64,000 bases of DNA from an uncultured Prevotella sp. (GCA_946188165.1 CAMHTW010000001.1:1-64000), one strand, 5' to 3'; positions 1 through 8,818 are shown, numbered from the stretch's first letter. Program-made: numbers and translations. Notes: generated by a model from the letters alone, not told the origin.

Positions 1-2
1 TG

Positions 3-53
3 CTGATTGAGCGCATGAAGGAATTACAACAGCGATTCAGAGAACTAAAGTGA
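3..53 (+). CDS. C-terminal end of an unidentified protein (partial)
   Basis: An open frame enters from the left edge and ends at TGA 51-53. It encodes 16 residues, LIERMKELQQRFRELK, which look like the charged end of an alpha helix or coiled coil. It is too short to name a family. The body of the gene, if real, lies outside the window. It would be convergent with dnaK across a 228-bp gap. Confidence 0.35.
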   Translation: MIERMKELQQRFRELK

Positions 54-281
54 AAAGACTAAAATATTAGTAAAAATATGCCAGTAAACAAGAATGCTCA
101 GTTCAGATAATAGGTTGCATCTTGTCGCAAAATTAGTCGCGTTACATGAATGTCGCAAAAATGGGATAAATAAGGGCATAATAAAAGCATAGCAAACATG
201 AGGGCATAAAAACAAATAGCGTGTAACTCATTGAGCTACACGCTATTTCGTTGCATTTTGTTATGTCTTTTCCTATCGGTG
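54..281. other. Intergenic region with short direct repeats
   Basis: No gene seen. The 10-mer TGTCGCAAAA occurs at 123-132 and again at 151-160, and AGGGCATAA-type words occur near 173 and 201. The dnaK terminator (214-248) fills the right part. The direct repeats could be protein-binding sites, but nothing in the sequence proves it. Confidence 0.4.
214..248 (-). terminator. Rho-independent terminator of dnaK
   Basis: Perfect 12-bp inverted repeat AAATAGCGTGTA (214-225) and TACACGCTATTT (237-248) with an 11-base loop. Read on the minus strand the stem is followed by a T-rich run (TTTGTTTTTATG), as expected for an intrinsic terminator 34 bp after the dnaK stop. Confidence 0.85.
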
Positions 282-2204
282 TTATTTAACCTCCTCGAAG
301 TCGGCGTCCTGGATGTTGTCATCCTTTGGGGCACCCTGCTGCTGAGCCTGTTGCTGACCTGCGAAGGGATTTTCCTGCTGAGGACCAGCCTGAGCGCCTT
401 GGGCACCCTGGTACATCTGCTGTGAAGCTGTCTGCCAAGCACTGTTCAGAGCAGCGATAGCTGAGTCGATGGCTGCAATGTCACCACTCTTGTGGGCATC
501 CTTTAGCTGCTGGAGGGCCTGCTCGATAGCGGGTTTGTGCTCTGCAGGCAGCTTATCGCCAAGTTCCTGAAGCTGATTCTCCGTCTGGAAAATCATGGAG
601 TCAGCCTGATTCATCTTGTCCACACGCTCGCGTTCACGCTTGTCGTTCTCGGCATTCTGCTCTGCCTCTGCCTTCATGCGGTTGATCTCGTCCTGTGACA
701 GACCTGATGATGCCTCGATGCGGATGGCCTGTTCCTTGCCTGTAGCCTTGTCCTTGGCAGATACCTTCAAGATACCGTTGGCATCGATGTCGAAGGTTAC
801 CTCAATCTGAGGAATACCACGACGGGCGGGAGCGATACCTGTGAGGTTGAACTGTCCGATACTCTTGTTCTGTGAAGCCATCGGGCGCTCACCCTGCAGC
901 ACGTGGATGGTTACCTCTGTCTGATTGTCGGCTGCGGTAGAAAATACCTCGCTCTTCTTGCAAGGAATAGTTGTGTTGGCCTCAATCAGTTTGGTCATCA
1001 CACCACCCATTGTCTCGATACCCAGGGTCAGAGGTGTCACATCGAGCAGTACGATGTCGCCTACACCACCTTCCTTATTTAGGATGGCACCTTGAATAGA
1101 AGCACCTACGGCTACCACCTCGTCAGGGTTAACTCCCTTTGAAGGCTCCTTGCCGAAGTAGTTCTTAACCAGCGTCTGTACGGCAGGGATACGGCTTGAG
1201 CCACCTACAAGGATGACCTCGTCGATATCAGCTGTAGAAAGGTGGGCATCGGCGATAGCCTTCTGACATGGAGCCAGACAAGCCTGAATCAGGTCATGAG
1301 CCAACTGCTCGAACTTTGCACGTGTCAAGGTCTTTACCAAGTGCTTAGGTACACCAGCTACAGGCATGATGTAAGGCAGGTTAATCTCAGTGCTTGTGCT
1401 TGAAGACAGCTCAATCTTAGCCTTCTCGGCAGCCTCCTTCAGACGCTGCATAGCCATTGGATCAGCCTTCAGGTCGGCACCCTCGTCGTTCTTGAACTCC
1501 TGTACCAACCAGTCGATGATAACCTGATCGAAGTCGTCACCACCCAGGTGAGTATCACCATTGGTTGACAGCACCTCGAATACACCACCACCGAACTCCA
1601 GGATAGAGATATCGAACGTACCACCACCGAGGTCGAATACGGCAATCTTCATATCCTTGTTGGCCTTATCTACACCGTATGCCAGAGCTGCTGCTGTAGG
1701 CTCGTTGACGATACGCTTCACGTCAAGACCAGCAATCTGACCAGCCTCCTTAGTAGCCTGACGCTGAGAGTCAGAGAAGTAGGCAGGTACGGTGATGACA
1801 GCCTCGGTTACCTCCTGTCCGAGATAGTCCTCGGCAGTCTTCTTCATCTTCTGAAGAATCATAGCTGAAATCTCCTGTGGTGTGTACTTGCGACCATTGA
1901 TGTCAACACGTGGGTATCCACCCTCGTTGACTACGGTGTAAGGTACGCGAGAAATCTCCTTCTCAGTCTGCTGCCAGTTTTCACCCATGAAACGCTTGAT
2001 AGAGTAAACGGTGTTCTTCGGGTTAGTGATAGCCTGACGCTTGGCAGGATCACCAATCTTACGCTCACCATTGTCAACGAATCCAACTACCGAAGGAGTT
2101 GTGCGCTTACCCTCGCTGTTGGCAATTACTACTGGCTCGTTACCCTCGAATACGGCAACGCAGCTGTTGGTAGTTCCTAAATCGATTCCAATAATCTTTC
2201 CCAT
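282..2204 (-). CDS. dnaK: Chaperone DnaK (Hsp70)
   Basis: ATP-dependent Hsp70 chaperone that binds exposed hydrophobic segments and works with DnaJ and GrpE in the cytoplasm. The 640-residue product has the family's usual length. Visible hallmarks are [10 protein letters not shown] at residues 5-14, the phosphate-binding DLGGGTFD near residue 194, the interdomain linker [10 protein letters not shown] near 388, the beta-sandwich substrate domain, and a helical lid with a Gln/Ala-rich tail ending in EEVK. The start ATG is at 2204. A perfect TGCCA-N3-TGGCA palindrome lies 106 bp upstream, which suggests dedicated heat-shock control. No consensus TAnnTTTG box was found close upstream; ATGCTTTG at 2278-2271 is a near match. 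dnaJ and grpE are not adjacent. Confidence 0.99.
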   Translation of the reverse strand: MGKIIGIDLGTTNSCVAVFEGNEPVVIANSEGKRTTPSVVGFVDNGERKIGDPAKRQAITNPKNTVYSIKRFMGENWQQTEKEISRVPYTVVNEGGYPRVDINGRKYTPQEISAMILQKMKKTAEDYLGQEVTEAVITVPAYFSDSQRQATKEAGQIAGLDVKRIVNEPTAAALAYGVDKANKDMKIAVFDLGGGTFDISILEFGGGVFEVLSTNGDTHLGGDDFDQVIIDWLVQEFKNDEGADLKADPMAMQRLKEAAEKAKIELSSSTSTEINLPYIMPVAGVPKHLVKTLTRAKFEQLAHDLIQACLAPCQKAIADAHLSTADIDEVILVGGSSRIPAVQTLVKNYFGKEPSKGVNPDEVVAVGASIQGAILNKEGGVGDIVLLDVTPLTLGIETMGGVMTKLIEANTTIPCKKSEVFSTAADNQTEVTIHVLQGERPMASQNKSIGQFNLTGIAPARRGIPQIEVTFDIDANGILKVSAKDKATGKEQAIRIEASSGLSQDEINRMKAEAEQNAENDKRERERVDKMNQADSMIFQTENQLQELGDKLPAEHKPAIEQALQQLKDAHKSGDIAAIDSAIAALNSAWQTASQQMYQGAQGAQAGPQQENPFAGQQQAQQQGAPKDDNIQDADFEEVK

Positions 2205-2309
2205 AATTCTTATTTTTTTTGTTTGTTAATAATCATTTTAATCTTGGATAATAATCCGATAAGCGGATAGCAAAGCATGTGCCAAAATGTTGAAATGTCG
2301 CTTAGTTCG

Positions 2310-2322
2310 TGCCATTTTGGCA
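2310..2322. promoter_or_regulatory. Palindromic operator TGCCA-TTT-TGGCA in the dnaK divergent promoter region
   Basis: A perfect palindrome with 5-bp arms and 3-bp spacer between divergent dnaK and the gene at 2449. A degenerate copy (TGCCA-AAA-TGTTG) starts at 2280, exactly 30 bp away, about three helical turns. A site with the same TGxCA-N3-TGxCA geometry is at 4115-4127. It is not the CIRCE element of HrcA. Its role as a heat-shock operator is inferred. Confidence 0.6.
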
Positions 2323-2381
2323 TAAGTTTTTGCTGAGAGAATAAAAAAATACATTCATTTATGAGTTTTAATGCCTTAAAA

Positions 2382-2412
2382 TTTGCTTTTCCATTTTTTT
2401 TATCTATCTTTG
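2382..2412 (+). promoter_or_regulatory. Bacteroidetes-type promoter for the gene at 2449
   Basis: TTTG at 2382-2385, 19-bp spacer, TATCTTTG at 2405-2412. This fits the known Bacteroidetes sigma-ABfr consensus TTTG-N19-21-TAnnTTTG. The predicted RNA start is about 30 nt before the ATG. Confidence 0.7.
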
Positions 2413-2448
2413 CACCATAAATATGATCAATAGCGAAAACTTCATCAG

Positions 2449-4095
2449 ATGAAACGAACAATTATATTGCTTGGGATGATATCAGTATCCTGTGTTTGGG
2501 CTAAGGGGCAGACCCAGCCTCAGAACAGAACTTACAATGAAACCGAGTTGTGGCCTTCATCGTCGCCACAGACTACAAATGCGTCAACGGAAAGTAAAGA
2601 GCAGGAACTTTGGCCGTCGTCATCGTCAACTTCATCATCATCACTTGTGGTGCCACAGAAGACGGTTCCATCAAGTGGACAGCCCAGCTTGGTAACAGCT
2701 GTCACTCCTGTTGCTCCTGCAAAGACGCCTTCGAACAGCTCTTATATCGTTAAGACCAAGGGTGTACAGCCTGTGGTAAAGGTGGTCAAGGCGGCTGCAT
2801 CAAGCCAGACGAAGGAGGAGGAAGTAGAGTCGGGCGATTTTATGACCAAGAACTTCCGTTATCAAAGCATGTGTGATTGGAAGGAGGGCATGCGTTTTAT
2901 GGTAGTCCCTGAGAAATATGATATGTTGGTGAATACCTTTTGTGATGCTGCTACAGGTAAGGAGGTGAGCAGCAACCGTTTGCGCCATAAGATTATGGTG
3001 TATAAGGGGCATGAGGATTTGACCAACGGACGTGTTCACGTGAACTTTACATGTGAGGATGACAACAAGAACTACTATTATGAGTTGCCAAACGGTACGT
3101 TTGACGACTATTGCTTTGGTAAGTTAGGAGTTCCCACTTTAGCTTATCTGGGCGATGTCGACAAGGCTCGTGAGTTATTGATGAATAAGACGATGCTGAC
3201 CCGTACGGAGTTCTTCCGTGAGGATACTGAATGGGATGGTGACGGTTTCAAAGAAGTGCGTTATCCCAAAAATAAGATCGTAACGGTGAAAGCTATTGGC
3301 GTAGGTACCCGGTCGTTTCCTGTGAAGATTATTGTTGAGGACGATGAAGGCAACCAGTTCTATCAGAACGTGGCCATGTCTAAGATTAACTGCGGTATGC
3401 GTGATGATGAGTTTAGCGTTGATAACGAGAAGTTCCTCTTCCAAGGCTCGTTTGATTACACGGGTGGCGAGATGACAGTTTCCAGCGATATCAAGAGCTA
3501 TCTTAACCAAACAGTACATACGACGATGTCTGTCAGCATGAGCAGTAAAGGCTCTGGTAAAGTTCGTGATGTCAAGGTACCTCGGTTTACAGGTTTTATC
3601 ATTGACGAGATTAATCCTATCAAGGATAGTCCTTACTATACGCTGACGTTGCGCGAGACGGATACTCGTCGTATCTATTATAAAGATGTGCTGTTTAAAG
3701 AAGAAGACCTGATGAGTATTCGTGATGCCAAAGAAGATGATTATTTCGGTCGTATCTTCGGAATGGGCGAGGGTGCATTGCATAAAACCAGTCTTGAAAC
3801 ACGTACTGCTATCCGTGAGGGTCGTGTAATCCCCGGCATGTCGGAAGACGAAGTGTTGATGGCTGTGGGTGAACCTTTCCAGAAGGTGACTAACAAGGGC
3901 GTTCGCGAGTGGTTATACCAGCGTTCAAATGGTGTGCTGCTGGTCGTACAGTTTAACTCAAAGGGTAAGGTCAGCAAGGCTGGCGGTCGTGCTACAAAGG
4001 CTACCAAGACGAAAGCCTCGAAAGCAGTGAATACGGCAAAGAAGAGTAATGACAAAGCTGGTGCCACGATGAAGAATGCTACGCCAGTTGAATGA
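2449..4095 (+). CDS. Secreted protein with C-terminal BamE/SmpA-like domain, function unknown
   Basis: 548 residues beginning with a signal peptide (MKRTIILLGMISVSCVWAKG). A Ser/Thr/Pro-rich segment follows, carrying ELWPSSS twice within residues 24-65. The middle part (about 130-450) is rich in beta strands and not recognised. Around residues 460-505 the pattern PGMSEDEVLMAVGEP, then W-L-Y and a hydrophobic strand, matches the BamE/SmpA fold (GMs..eV...lG.P), usually a protein-interaction domain at the outer membrane. The last 40 residues are Lys/Ala-rich. The gene is divergent from dnaK, shares its operator region, and precedes two lipoprotein genes, one with a similar operator. An envelope-stress role is plausible but unproven. 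Confidence 0.8.
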   Translation: MKRTIILLGMISVSCVWAKGQTQPQNRTYNETELWPSSSPQTTNASTESKEQELWPSSSSTSSSSLVVPQKTVPSSGQPSLVTAVTPVAPAKTPSNSSYIVKTKGVQPVVKVVKAAASSQTKEEEVESGDFMTKNFRYQSMCDWKEGMRFMVVPEKYDMLVNTFCDAATGKEVSSNRLRHKIMVYKGHEDLTNGRVHVNFTCEDDNKNYYYELPNGTFDDYCFGKLGVPTLAYLGDVDKARELLMNKTMLTRTEFFREDTEWDGDGFKEVRYPKNKIVTVKAIGVGTRSFPVKIIVEDDEGNQFYQNVAMSKINCGMRDDEFSVDNEKFLFQGSFDYTGGEMTVSSDIKSYLNQTVHTTMSVSMSSKGSGKVRDVKVPRFTGFIIDEINPIKDSPYYTLTLRETDTRRIYYKDVLFKEEDLMSIRDAKEDDYFGRIFGMGEGALHKTSLETRTAIREGRVIPGMSEDEVLMAVGEPFQKVTNKGVREWLYQRSNGVLLVVQFNSKGKVSKAGGRATKATKTKASKAVNTAKKSNDKAGATMKNATPVE

Positions 4096-4114
4096 ATAGA
4101 ATATGTCATGCTTG

Positions 4115-4127
4115 TGACAAATTGTCA
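4115..4127. promoter_or_regulatory. Palindromic operator TGACA-AAT-TGTCA
   Basis: A perfect palindrome with the same geometry as the site at 2310-2322 (TGxCA, 3-bp spacer, TGxCA). It lies 36 bp upstream of the ATG at 4163, in the 67-bp gap after the preceding gene. No TAnnTTTG box is visible in this gap, so either the genes are co-transcribed or the operator belongs to an alternative promoter. Confidence 0.55.
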
Positions 4128-4162
4128 GTGAAGTATAAACCAATAAATAATGTACATTGTAT

Positions 4163-4588
4163 ATGAAAAAGATTTTGTTGATAGCTTGTGTAGCTTTTGC
4201 GTTTACATCATGCATTACGACTGTTAAGACAGCCAAGGTTGCCAATACCAAGGGGGAATTGCTCAGTGCTACTGTTGCCGACCTTGAGGTGTCGCCAATC
4301 CGTGTTACTTACTCTATGGCTCCCAGCAAAGAGATTCAACGTGCAGGCTTGAGTAATGTCAAGCAGGCAGCCATCCGTGAATGTCTGGAGAAGAATGGTA
4401 ATGCCGATGTGCTGGTAGATGCAGAATTTACCATAGAACAGGAGAAACTGCTGTTTGGTCGTCGCATCAATCTGATTACTGTCAGTGGTCATCCTGCTCG
4501 TTTCAGGAACTATCATTCTCTGAGCGACTCTGTATGGACTAACCGTTGGTTCCGTGCGAACTATCATAATGGTATCACTCGTCCTTGA
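4163..4588 (+). CDS. Small lipoprotein, first of a tandem related pair
   Basis: 141 residues with a lipoprotein signal (AFAFTSC, lipid-attachment Cys at residue 17). ATG 4163 is preferred over an in-frame TTG at 4157 because it begins a normal MKK signal peptide. The mature part (ATVADLEV, PSKEIQRAGLSNVKQAAI, KNGNADVLV) is closely related to the N-terminal 120 residues of the next gene. The family is not recognised. The NGNADVLVDAEF segment resembles envelope proteins in which a small alpha/beta domain follows the lipid anchor. Probably transcribed with the next gene, 33 bp away. Confidence 0.8.
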   Translation: MKKILLIACVAFAFTSCITTVKTAKVANTKGELLSATVADLEVSPIRVTYSMAPSKEIQRAGLSNVKQAAIRECLEKNGNADVLVDAEFTIEQEKLLFGRRINLITVSGHPARFRNYHSLSDSVWTNRWFRANYHNGITRP

Positions 4589-4621
4589 GACGAAATTCTT
4601 TTCAAATTGTTATTTCCTTTG

Positions 4622-5683
4622 ATGATGAAAAGAGAATTTCGTATATACGGACTTGGACTACTGTCTGTATTGATGCTGTCGTCGTGTATTACCACGACCA
4701 AGACGGCACGTACGGCAACGACAAGTGCGTCTATCAAGAACGCTACCGTAGCCGACTTGCGGGTGACTGACAATCGTGTCACATATACCATGAGTCCTTC
4801 TAAGGCTATTCAACGTGCAGGTTTGAACAATGTCAAGCAGGCAGCTATACAGGAGGCCTTGACGAAGAACGGTAATGCAGATGTCATGGTGGAACCTGAA
4901 TTTGTGATAGAGAAGGTGCGTACGCTCTTTGGTTCACACATTAGCAGTATTACTGTGACAGGTCGTCCGGCCTACTATCAGAATTTCCGTACCTTGCCTG
5001 ATTCCGTTTGGCATAAGCCTGGCTTCTATGGTCAGCCAGATGTAGTGCGTGTATGCTCTTGCAATGGTGATGATTGTGAGGATTGTGGAGACTTTGCTCC
5101 GAAGCGTGGTGGTATCGCTGGTCTTGTAGGCAAACTGACCGACAAAGTTAGAAAGAATGCCGACTCGCGTGAATCCCTTGATGGGTCTCTGCACCGTACT
5201 GGTTTGCGGTTTGACATTGACATAATGAGCGGCTTCGAGAAGACGCGTGTCGAGTTCTCAGGCAATGATGGTGACGATTACACCAGCAATGGCTCTGGGT
5301 ATATCGGTGCCCTTGGTACGATAGGTCTGCAGACCAGTCCACACTTCTTTTTTGGCGTTGGTTCCGGTATTATGAATGGCTGGGACTATAGCACCGTGTT
5401 TGTACCCATCTTCGGTGATATCCGTTATTACCTATCGCCCGCCAACGGTTCATTCTTTCTCGACTGTAAGTTAGGTGGCAGTTTCCAGGTGGGATCTCCT
5501 GTAATGGCGGGTCATTCCGACAGCACGAGGGGCGGTGCCTTTTTCTCACCTTCTATAGGCTACAGCTTCGGTTCGTTTGAGTTGTCACTGCAGTACATCT
5601 TACAGGATATGAAGATGAAGAGCAAATCCTCAATAAGGGGACGGGGTTCTCATTTTGGTGTAAACTTACGCTTCCATATCTGA
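4622..5683 (+). CDS. Lipoprotein domain fused to a beta-barrel-like domain
   Basis: 353 residues from ATG 4622 (ATG 4625 is equally possible; a TTG at 4607 is not needed). It has a lipobox LMLSSC. Residues 20-135 repeat the preceding lipoprotein (TVADLRV, PSKAIQRAGLNNVKQAAI, NGNADVMV, PDSVW). A linker with four clustered Cys follows (VCSCNGDDCEDCGD). Residues about 200-353 alternate polar and aromatic strands and end in HFGVNLRFHI, typical of outer-membrane beta barrels, whose last residue is often aromatic. The gene looks like a duplication of its neighbour that gained a barrel-like module. The function is unknown. Confidence 0.78.
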   Translation: MMKREFRIYGLGLLSVLMLSSCITTTKTARTATTSASIKNATVADLRVTDNRVTYTMSPSKAIQRAGLNNVKQAAIQEALTKNGNADVMVEPEFVIEKVRTLFGSHISSITVTGRPAYYQNFRTLPDSVWHKPGFYGQPDVVRVCSCNGDDCEDCGDFAPKRGGIAGLVGKLTDKVRKNADSRESLDGSLHRTGLRFDIDIMSGFEKTRVEFSGNDGDDYTSNGSGYIGALGTIGLQTSPHFFFGVGSGIMNGWDYSTVFVPIFGDIRYYLSPANGSFFLDCKLGGSFQVGSPVMAGHSDSTRGGAFFSPSIGYSFGSFELSLQYILQDMKMKSKSSIRGRGSHFGVNLRFHI

Positions 5684-5690
5684 AACAACA

Positions 5691-5765
5691 AATTTCACGG
5701 ATTACACGGATTTAAGCTATACTGAAAATCAGAAACTTAGAAAAATCCGCATAATCCGTGAAATT
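5691..5765. repeat. Intergenic palindromic repeat (CACGGATTACACGGATT type)
   Basis: Arms 5691-5713 and 5743-5765 form a 23-bp inverted repeat with two mismatches around a 29-base loop; AATTTCACGGATTA pairs perfectly with TAATCCGTGAAATT. It sits between the convergent genes ending at 5683 and 5826. A second small hairpin (CCC/GGG) is at 5784-5805. It may serve both strands as a terminator and may belong to a dispersed repeat family, since the arms themselves contain a CACGGATT tandem. Confidence 0.7.
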
Positions 5766-5825
5766 CTGTTTGTTCAATTATGACATGCCCTCTTTTTGGG
5801 GGATGTTATACTGTTTTTCTTGTTA

Positions 5826-6854
5826 TCAAGCCTTTTCGTTGATGGCCTGCATAATCTTGGCCTCAAGTTCTTCGCAAAGTTCTGGGTTGTCCTTAAGCAT
5901 GTCCTTTACGGCATCACGTCCCTGACCCAGTTTTGTGTCGCCATACGAGAACCATGAGCCGCTCTTGTTGATAAAGCCGTACTCGGTGCCCAAGTCAATA
6001 ATCTCACCAATCTTCGAGATACCTTCGCCAAACATAATCTCAAACTCTGCCTTGCGGAAGGGAGGAGCCACCTTGTTCTTGACGACTTTCACCTTGACCT
6101 GGTTGCCAATGACGTTGTCACCATCCTTGATAGCCTGCGACTTACGGATGTCCAGACGAACAGAAGCGTAGAACTTCAGTGCGTTACCGCCAGTGGTGGT
6201 TTCAGGATTGCCGAACATGATACCGATCTTCTCTCGTAACTGGTTGATGAAGATACAAGTAGTCTTAGTCTTGGCAATAGTACCTGTCAACTTGCGCAGT
6301 GCCTGGCTCATCAGACGGGCGTGCAAACCAACAGCTGAATCGCCCATGTCACCTTCAATCTCCTTCTTGGGTGTCAGCGCAGCCACTGAGTCAACAACGA
6401 GGATGTCAACAGCACTCGAACGGATTAGCTGGTCGGCAATCTCAAGAGCCTGCTCACCATTGTCGGGCTGAGAGATCAGTAGGTTGTTAATATCGACACC
6501 CAGTTTCTCAGCATAGAAACGGTCAAAGGCATGCTCGGCGTCGATGAAGGCTGCCACACCACCTGCTTTCTGGCACTCGGCAATGGCGTGAATGGCCAAG
6601 GTGGTCTTACCTGATGATTCAGGACCATAAATCTCGATGATACGTCCCTTGGGATAGCCACCAACGCCTAAGGCTGCGTTGAGACCTATCGAACCTGTGG
6701 GGATTACTTCAACATTCTCTATCTTTTCGTCGCCCATCTTCATGATGCTACCTTTGCCGAAGTCTTTCTCAATCTTCGCCATAGCAGCCTGCAGGGCTTT
6801 CATCTTTTGTTGTTGCGGAGTCAACTGCTCCTCTTCTTTTTCCTTTTTTGCCAT
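5826..6854 (-). CDS. recA: Recombinase RecA
   Basis: DNA-dependent ATPase for homologous recombination and repair. 342 residues from ATG 6854; an upstream in-frame TTG (6863) lies inside a repeat and is unlikely. Walker [10 protein letters not shown], the LVVDSVAAL strand, the L2-region residues [16 protein letters not shown] and the C-terminal DNA-binding part are all present. The N-terminus is Lys/Glu-rich. It is separated from the upstream carboxynorspermidine synthase-like gene by 37 bp made almost entirely of an ATCAATT repeat, so the two may be one transcript. No LexA-type box was recognised. Confidence 0.99.
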   Translation of the reverse strand: MAKKEKEEEQLTPQQQKMKALQAAMAKIEKDFGKGSIMKMGDEKIENVEVIPTGSIGLNAALGVGGYPKGRIIEIYGPESSGKTTLAIHAIAECQKAGGVAAFIDAEHAFDRFYAEKLGVDINNLLISQPDNGEQALEIADQLIRSSAVDILVVDSVAALTPKKEIEGDMGDSAVGLHARLMSQALRKLTGTIAKTKTTCIFINQLREKIGIMFGNPETTTGGNALKFYASVRLDIRKSQAIKDGDNVIGNQVKVKVVKNKVAPPFRKAEFEIMFGEGISKIGEIIDLGTEYGFINKSGSWFSYGDTKLGQGRDAVKDMLKDNPELCEELEAKIMQAINEKA

Positions 6855-6859
6855 AGTTT

Positions 6860-6894
6860 TCAATTATCAATTATCAATTATCAATTCTCAATTA
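6860..6894. repeat. Tandem ATCAATT-type repeat between recA and the next gene
   Basis: Five AATT words at 6-8 base spacing (CAATTATCAATTATC and onwards to CTCAATT). It fills the gap and includes the stop codon of the upstream gene. Similar text is at 25649-25683. Confidence 0.8.
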
Positions 6895-8130
6895 TAACTC
6901 CAGGTCGCCATCGTGGATTTCGTGCCAAGGCAACCCCTGCTTGTTTAGTTGTTCCATGAAGGGATCGGGATCAAACTCCTCAACATTGTAAACGCCTGGC
7001 TTCTTCCACAGTCCCTTGCAGAACATCATGGCACCAATCATAGCTGGCACACCCGTCGTGTAGCTGACGCCTTGCATGCCAGTCTCCTCGTAGGCCGCAC
7101 GATGGCTACAGTTGTTATAAACATAATAGGTGTGCTCCTTGCCGTCATTACCGATACCACGGATGCGACATCCGATAGAGGTCTCTCCCTCGTAGTTCTC
7201 GCCCAAATCCTGTGGGTTAGGCAATACGGCCTTCAGGAACTGCAGAGGAACAATCTTGACCTTTGCCGTACCTGTTCCGTCTGCTAAAGGCGCTTCATAT
7301 TCAACCTCGTCAATACGGCTCATGCCAATGTTCTGAATCACTTCAAGGTGCTTCAGGTACTGCTGACCAAAGGTCATCCAGAAACGGGCACGCTTGATAG
7401 TTGGGTAGTTGATGACCAGCGACTCAATCTCCTCGTGGTGCAACAGATAGCTGTCGCGAGGTCCGATATTGGGATAGGTAAGGTCCTTGTGAATCTCCAG
7501 AGGCTCCGTCTCTATCCATTTGCCATTCTCCCAATACAACCCCTTCTGTGTAATCTCGCGGATATTGATTTCTGGGTTGAAGTTGGTGGCGAAGGCCTTG
7601 TGGTGGTCGCCAGCGTTGCAGTCGACGATGTCCAAATACTGAATCTCCTTAAAATGATGTTTGGCTGCGTATGCAGTAAAGATGCTGGTTACACCTGGGT
7701 CGAAGCCACAACCGAGGATGGCTGTGAGCCCTGCCTTCTCGAAGCGCTCGCGGTAGGCCCACTGCCAGGAGTACTCGAAATGTGCTTCGTCCTTGGGTTC
7801 GTAGTTGGCTGTGTCGAGGTATGAGCATCCACAAGCCAGACAGGCATCCATGATGGTCAGGTCCTGATAGGGCAGGGCCAAGTTGATGACCAGTTCAGGC
7901 TTGTAGTCGTTGAAGAGTGCCTTCAACTGCTCCACATCGTCAGCATCCACTTGTGCAGTTTTGATGTCCAGTTTGTAGCCAGCCTTACGGATGTCCTCTA
8001 CTATTTTGTCGCATTTTGCCTTGCGGCGACTTGCAATCATAAACTCAGTAAACACGTCAGCATTCTGAGCAATTTTGAATGCTGCTACTGTTGCGACGCC
8101 ACCGGCGCCAATCATTAATACTCTTGCCAT
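6892..8130 (-). CDS. Saccharopine dehydrogenase-family protein, likely carboxynorspermidine synthase
   Basis: 412 residues from ATG 8130, chosen because MARVLMIGAGGVA starts directly with a Rossmann fold; the longer frame only adds Lys/Asn-rich text. The family condenses an amine such as diaminopropane or putrescine with aspartate semialdehyde using NADPH, the first committed step of the alternative spermidine route used by Bacteroidetes. The long ALP-QDL, GCGFDPGVTSIF, DCNAGDH and VGY-like segments fit the carboxy(nor)spermidine dehydrogenase subgroup rather than lysine-pathway saccharopine dehydrogenase. The partner decarboxylase (nspC) is not in the window. Located 19 bp after the DUF6621-like gene on the same strand. 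Confidence 0.85.
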   Translation of the reverse strand: MARVLMIGAGGVATVAAFKIAQNADVFTEFMIASRRKAKCDKIVEDIRKAGYKLDIKTAQVDADDVEQLKALFNDYKPELVINLALPYQDLTIMDACLACGCSYLDTANYEPKDEAHFEYSWQWAYRERFEKAGLTAILGCGFDPGVTSIFTAYAAKHHFKEIQYLDIVDCNAGDHHKAFATNFNPEINIREITQKGLYWENGKWIETEPLEIHKDLTYPNIGPRDSYLLHHEEIESLVINYPTIKRARFWMTFGQQYLKHLEVIQNIGMSRIDEVEYEAPLADGTGTAKVKIVPLQFLKAVLPNPQDLGENYEGETSIGCRIRGIGNDGKEHTYYVYNNCSHRAAYEETGMQGVSYTTGVPAMIGAMMFCKGLWKKPGVYNVEEFDPDPFMEQLNKQGLPWHEIHDGDLEL

Positions 8131-8149
8131 AGTTTTATTTTTTTTGTTA

Positions 8150-8746
8150 TCATGATATGCCATTGAGTTCCTCCGACCTGATGCCGAGGGCCGCCATCAG
8201 CGAGTAGCCAAGGATTTCCTGACGGAAGTTGCCACCCTCCATAGGCTGCATTGAAAGCACGGTAATGTGCTTCTCATTGTCTGCATGGCGAAGACCTTCG
8301 CGTACCTTATTATATATTTGCTCTGCATTAGGTACAACAATGAGGCGCTTTACTTCCTTTGCGTTGGCAATAATCTGCATAGAGTCTACAAAAAGATCGT
8401 CCATCGTTGTCAGGTTTTCCACTTTGACACAACTGATAAGGATTTCGCCCAAGCGACCTTTGAAGGCCTTTCCGTCTAATTCTTCTGGTATTCCAGGGTT
8501 GAAATTCTCCATTTTGGGTTGCTTATGCAGCAAAACGACTTGGATAGAGGTCTGAAGGCTGAGGTCTGAAGGCTGAGGTCTCAATCCTCCATCCAGTGCC
8601 ACGCATTCCAACCACTGTGCCATATCTGCCTTGGGGATGCGACGTCCTATCATGCGCTCGAAGTTTACGGTCAAGTCAAACGCAACCTTGTCGACGTAGT
8701 CAGCGTCGACAAGTATTACATTCTCTTCCCATTTTGTTTCTTTCAT
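8150..8746 (-). CDS. DUF6621-like cytoplasmic protein
   Basis: 198 residues from ATG 8746, only 4 nt after a TAnnTTTG box, so the longer frame to 8794 would lie over its own promoter. No signal peptide. The pattern VDADYVDKVAFDLTVNFERMIGRRIP matches a Bacteroidetes-specific family I recall as DUF6621; its function is unknown. Residues about 56-67 are encoded by a 14-bp tandem repeat (8547-8582) and probably form a strain-specific loop. It leads an apparent operon with the carboxynorspermidine synthase-like gene and recA. Confidence 0.75.
   Translation of the reverse strand: MKETKWEENVILVDADYVDKVAFDLTVNFERMIGRRIPKADMAQWLECVALDGGLRPQPSDLSLQTSIQVVLLHKQPKMENFNPGIPEELDGKAFKGRLGEILISCVKVENLTTMDDLFVDSMQIIANAKEVKRLIVVPNAEQIYNKVREGLRHADNEKHITVLSMQPMEGGNFRQEILGYSLMAALGIRSEELNGIS
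8547..8582. repeat. 14-bp tandem repeat inside the DUF6621-like gene
   Basis: 2.5 copies of GAGGTCTGAAGGCT. Because 14 is not a multiple of 3, successive copies are read in different frames (PQPSD, then LSLQT). On the coding strand it contains CAGACCTCAGCC, a 12-mer also found at 38518-38550. Confidence 0.85.
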
Positions 8747-8750
8747 GCCA

Positions 8751-8782
8751 CAAAGGTACGAATAAGTGAGCAAAATACCAAA
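8751..8782 (-). promoter_or_regulatory. Promoter giving a near-leaderless transcript
   Basis: On the minus strand TTTG (8782-8779), 20-bp spacer, TACCTTTG (8758-8751), then only 4 nt to ATG 8746. The RNA should start at or next to the start codon. Confidence 0.75.
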
Positions 8783-8818
8783 TGAAAACGTCATGAAATA
8801 AACTTAATTGGCTAAAAA

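Noticed and set aside
2310..2322. CIRCE element for HrcA control of dnaK
   Set aside because: CIRCE has 9-bp arms (TTAGCACTC type) and a 9-bp spacer; this site has 5-bp arms and a 3-bp spacer.
2210..2461. An 83-residue minus-strand frame upstream of dnaK
   Set aside because: It spans the divergent promoter and operator region and gives no recognisable protein.
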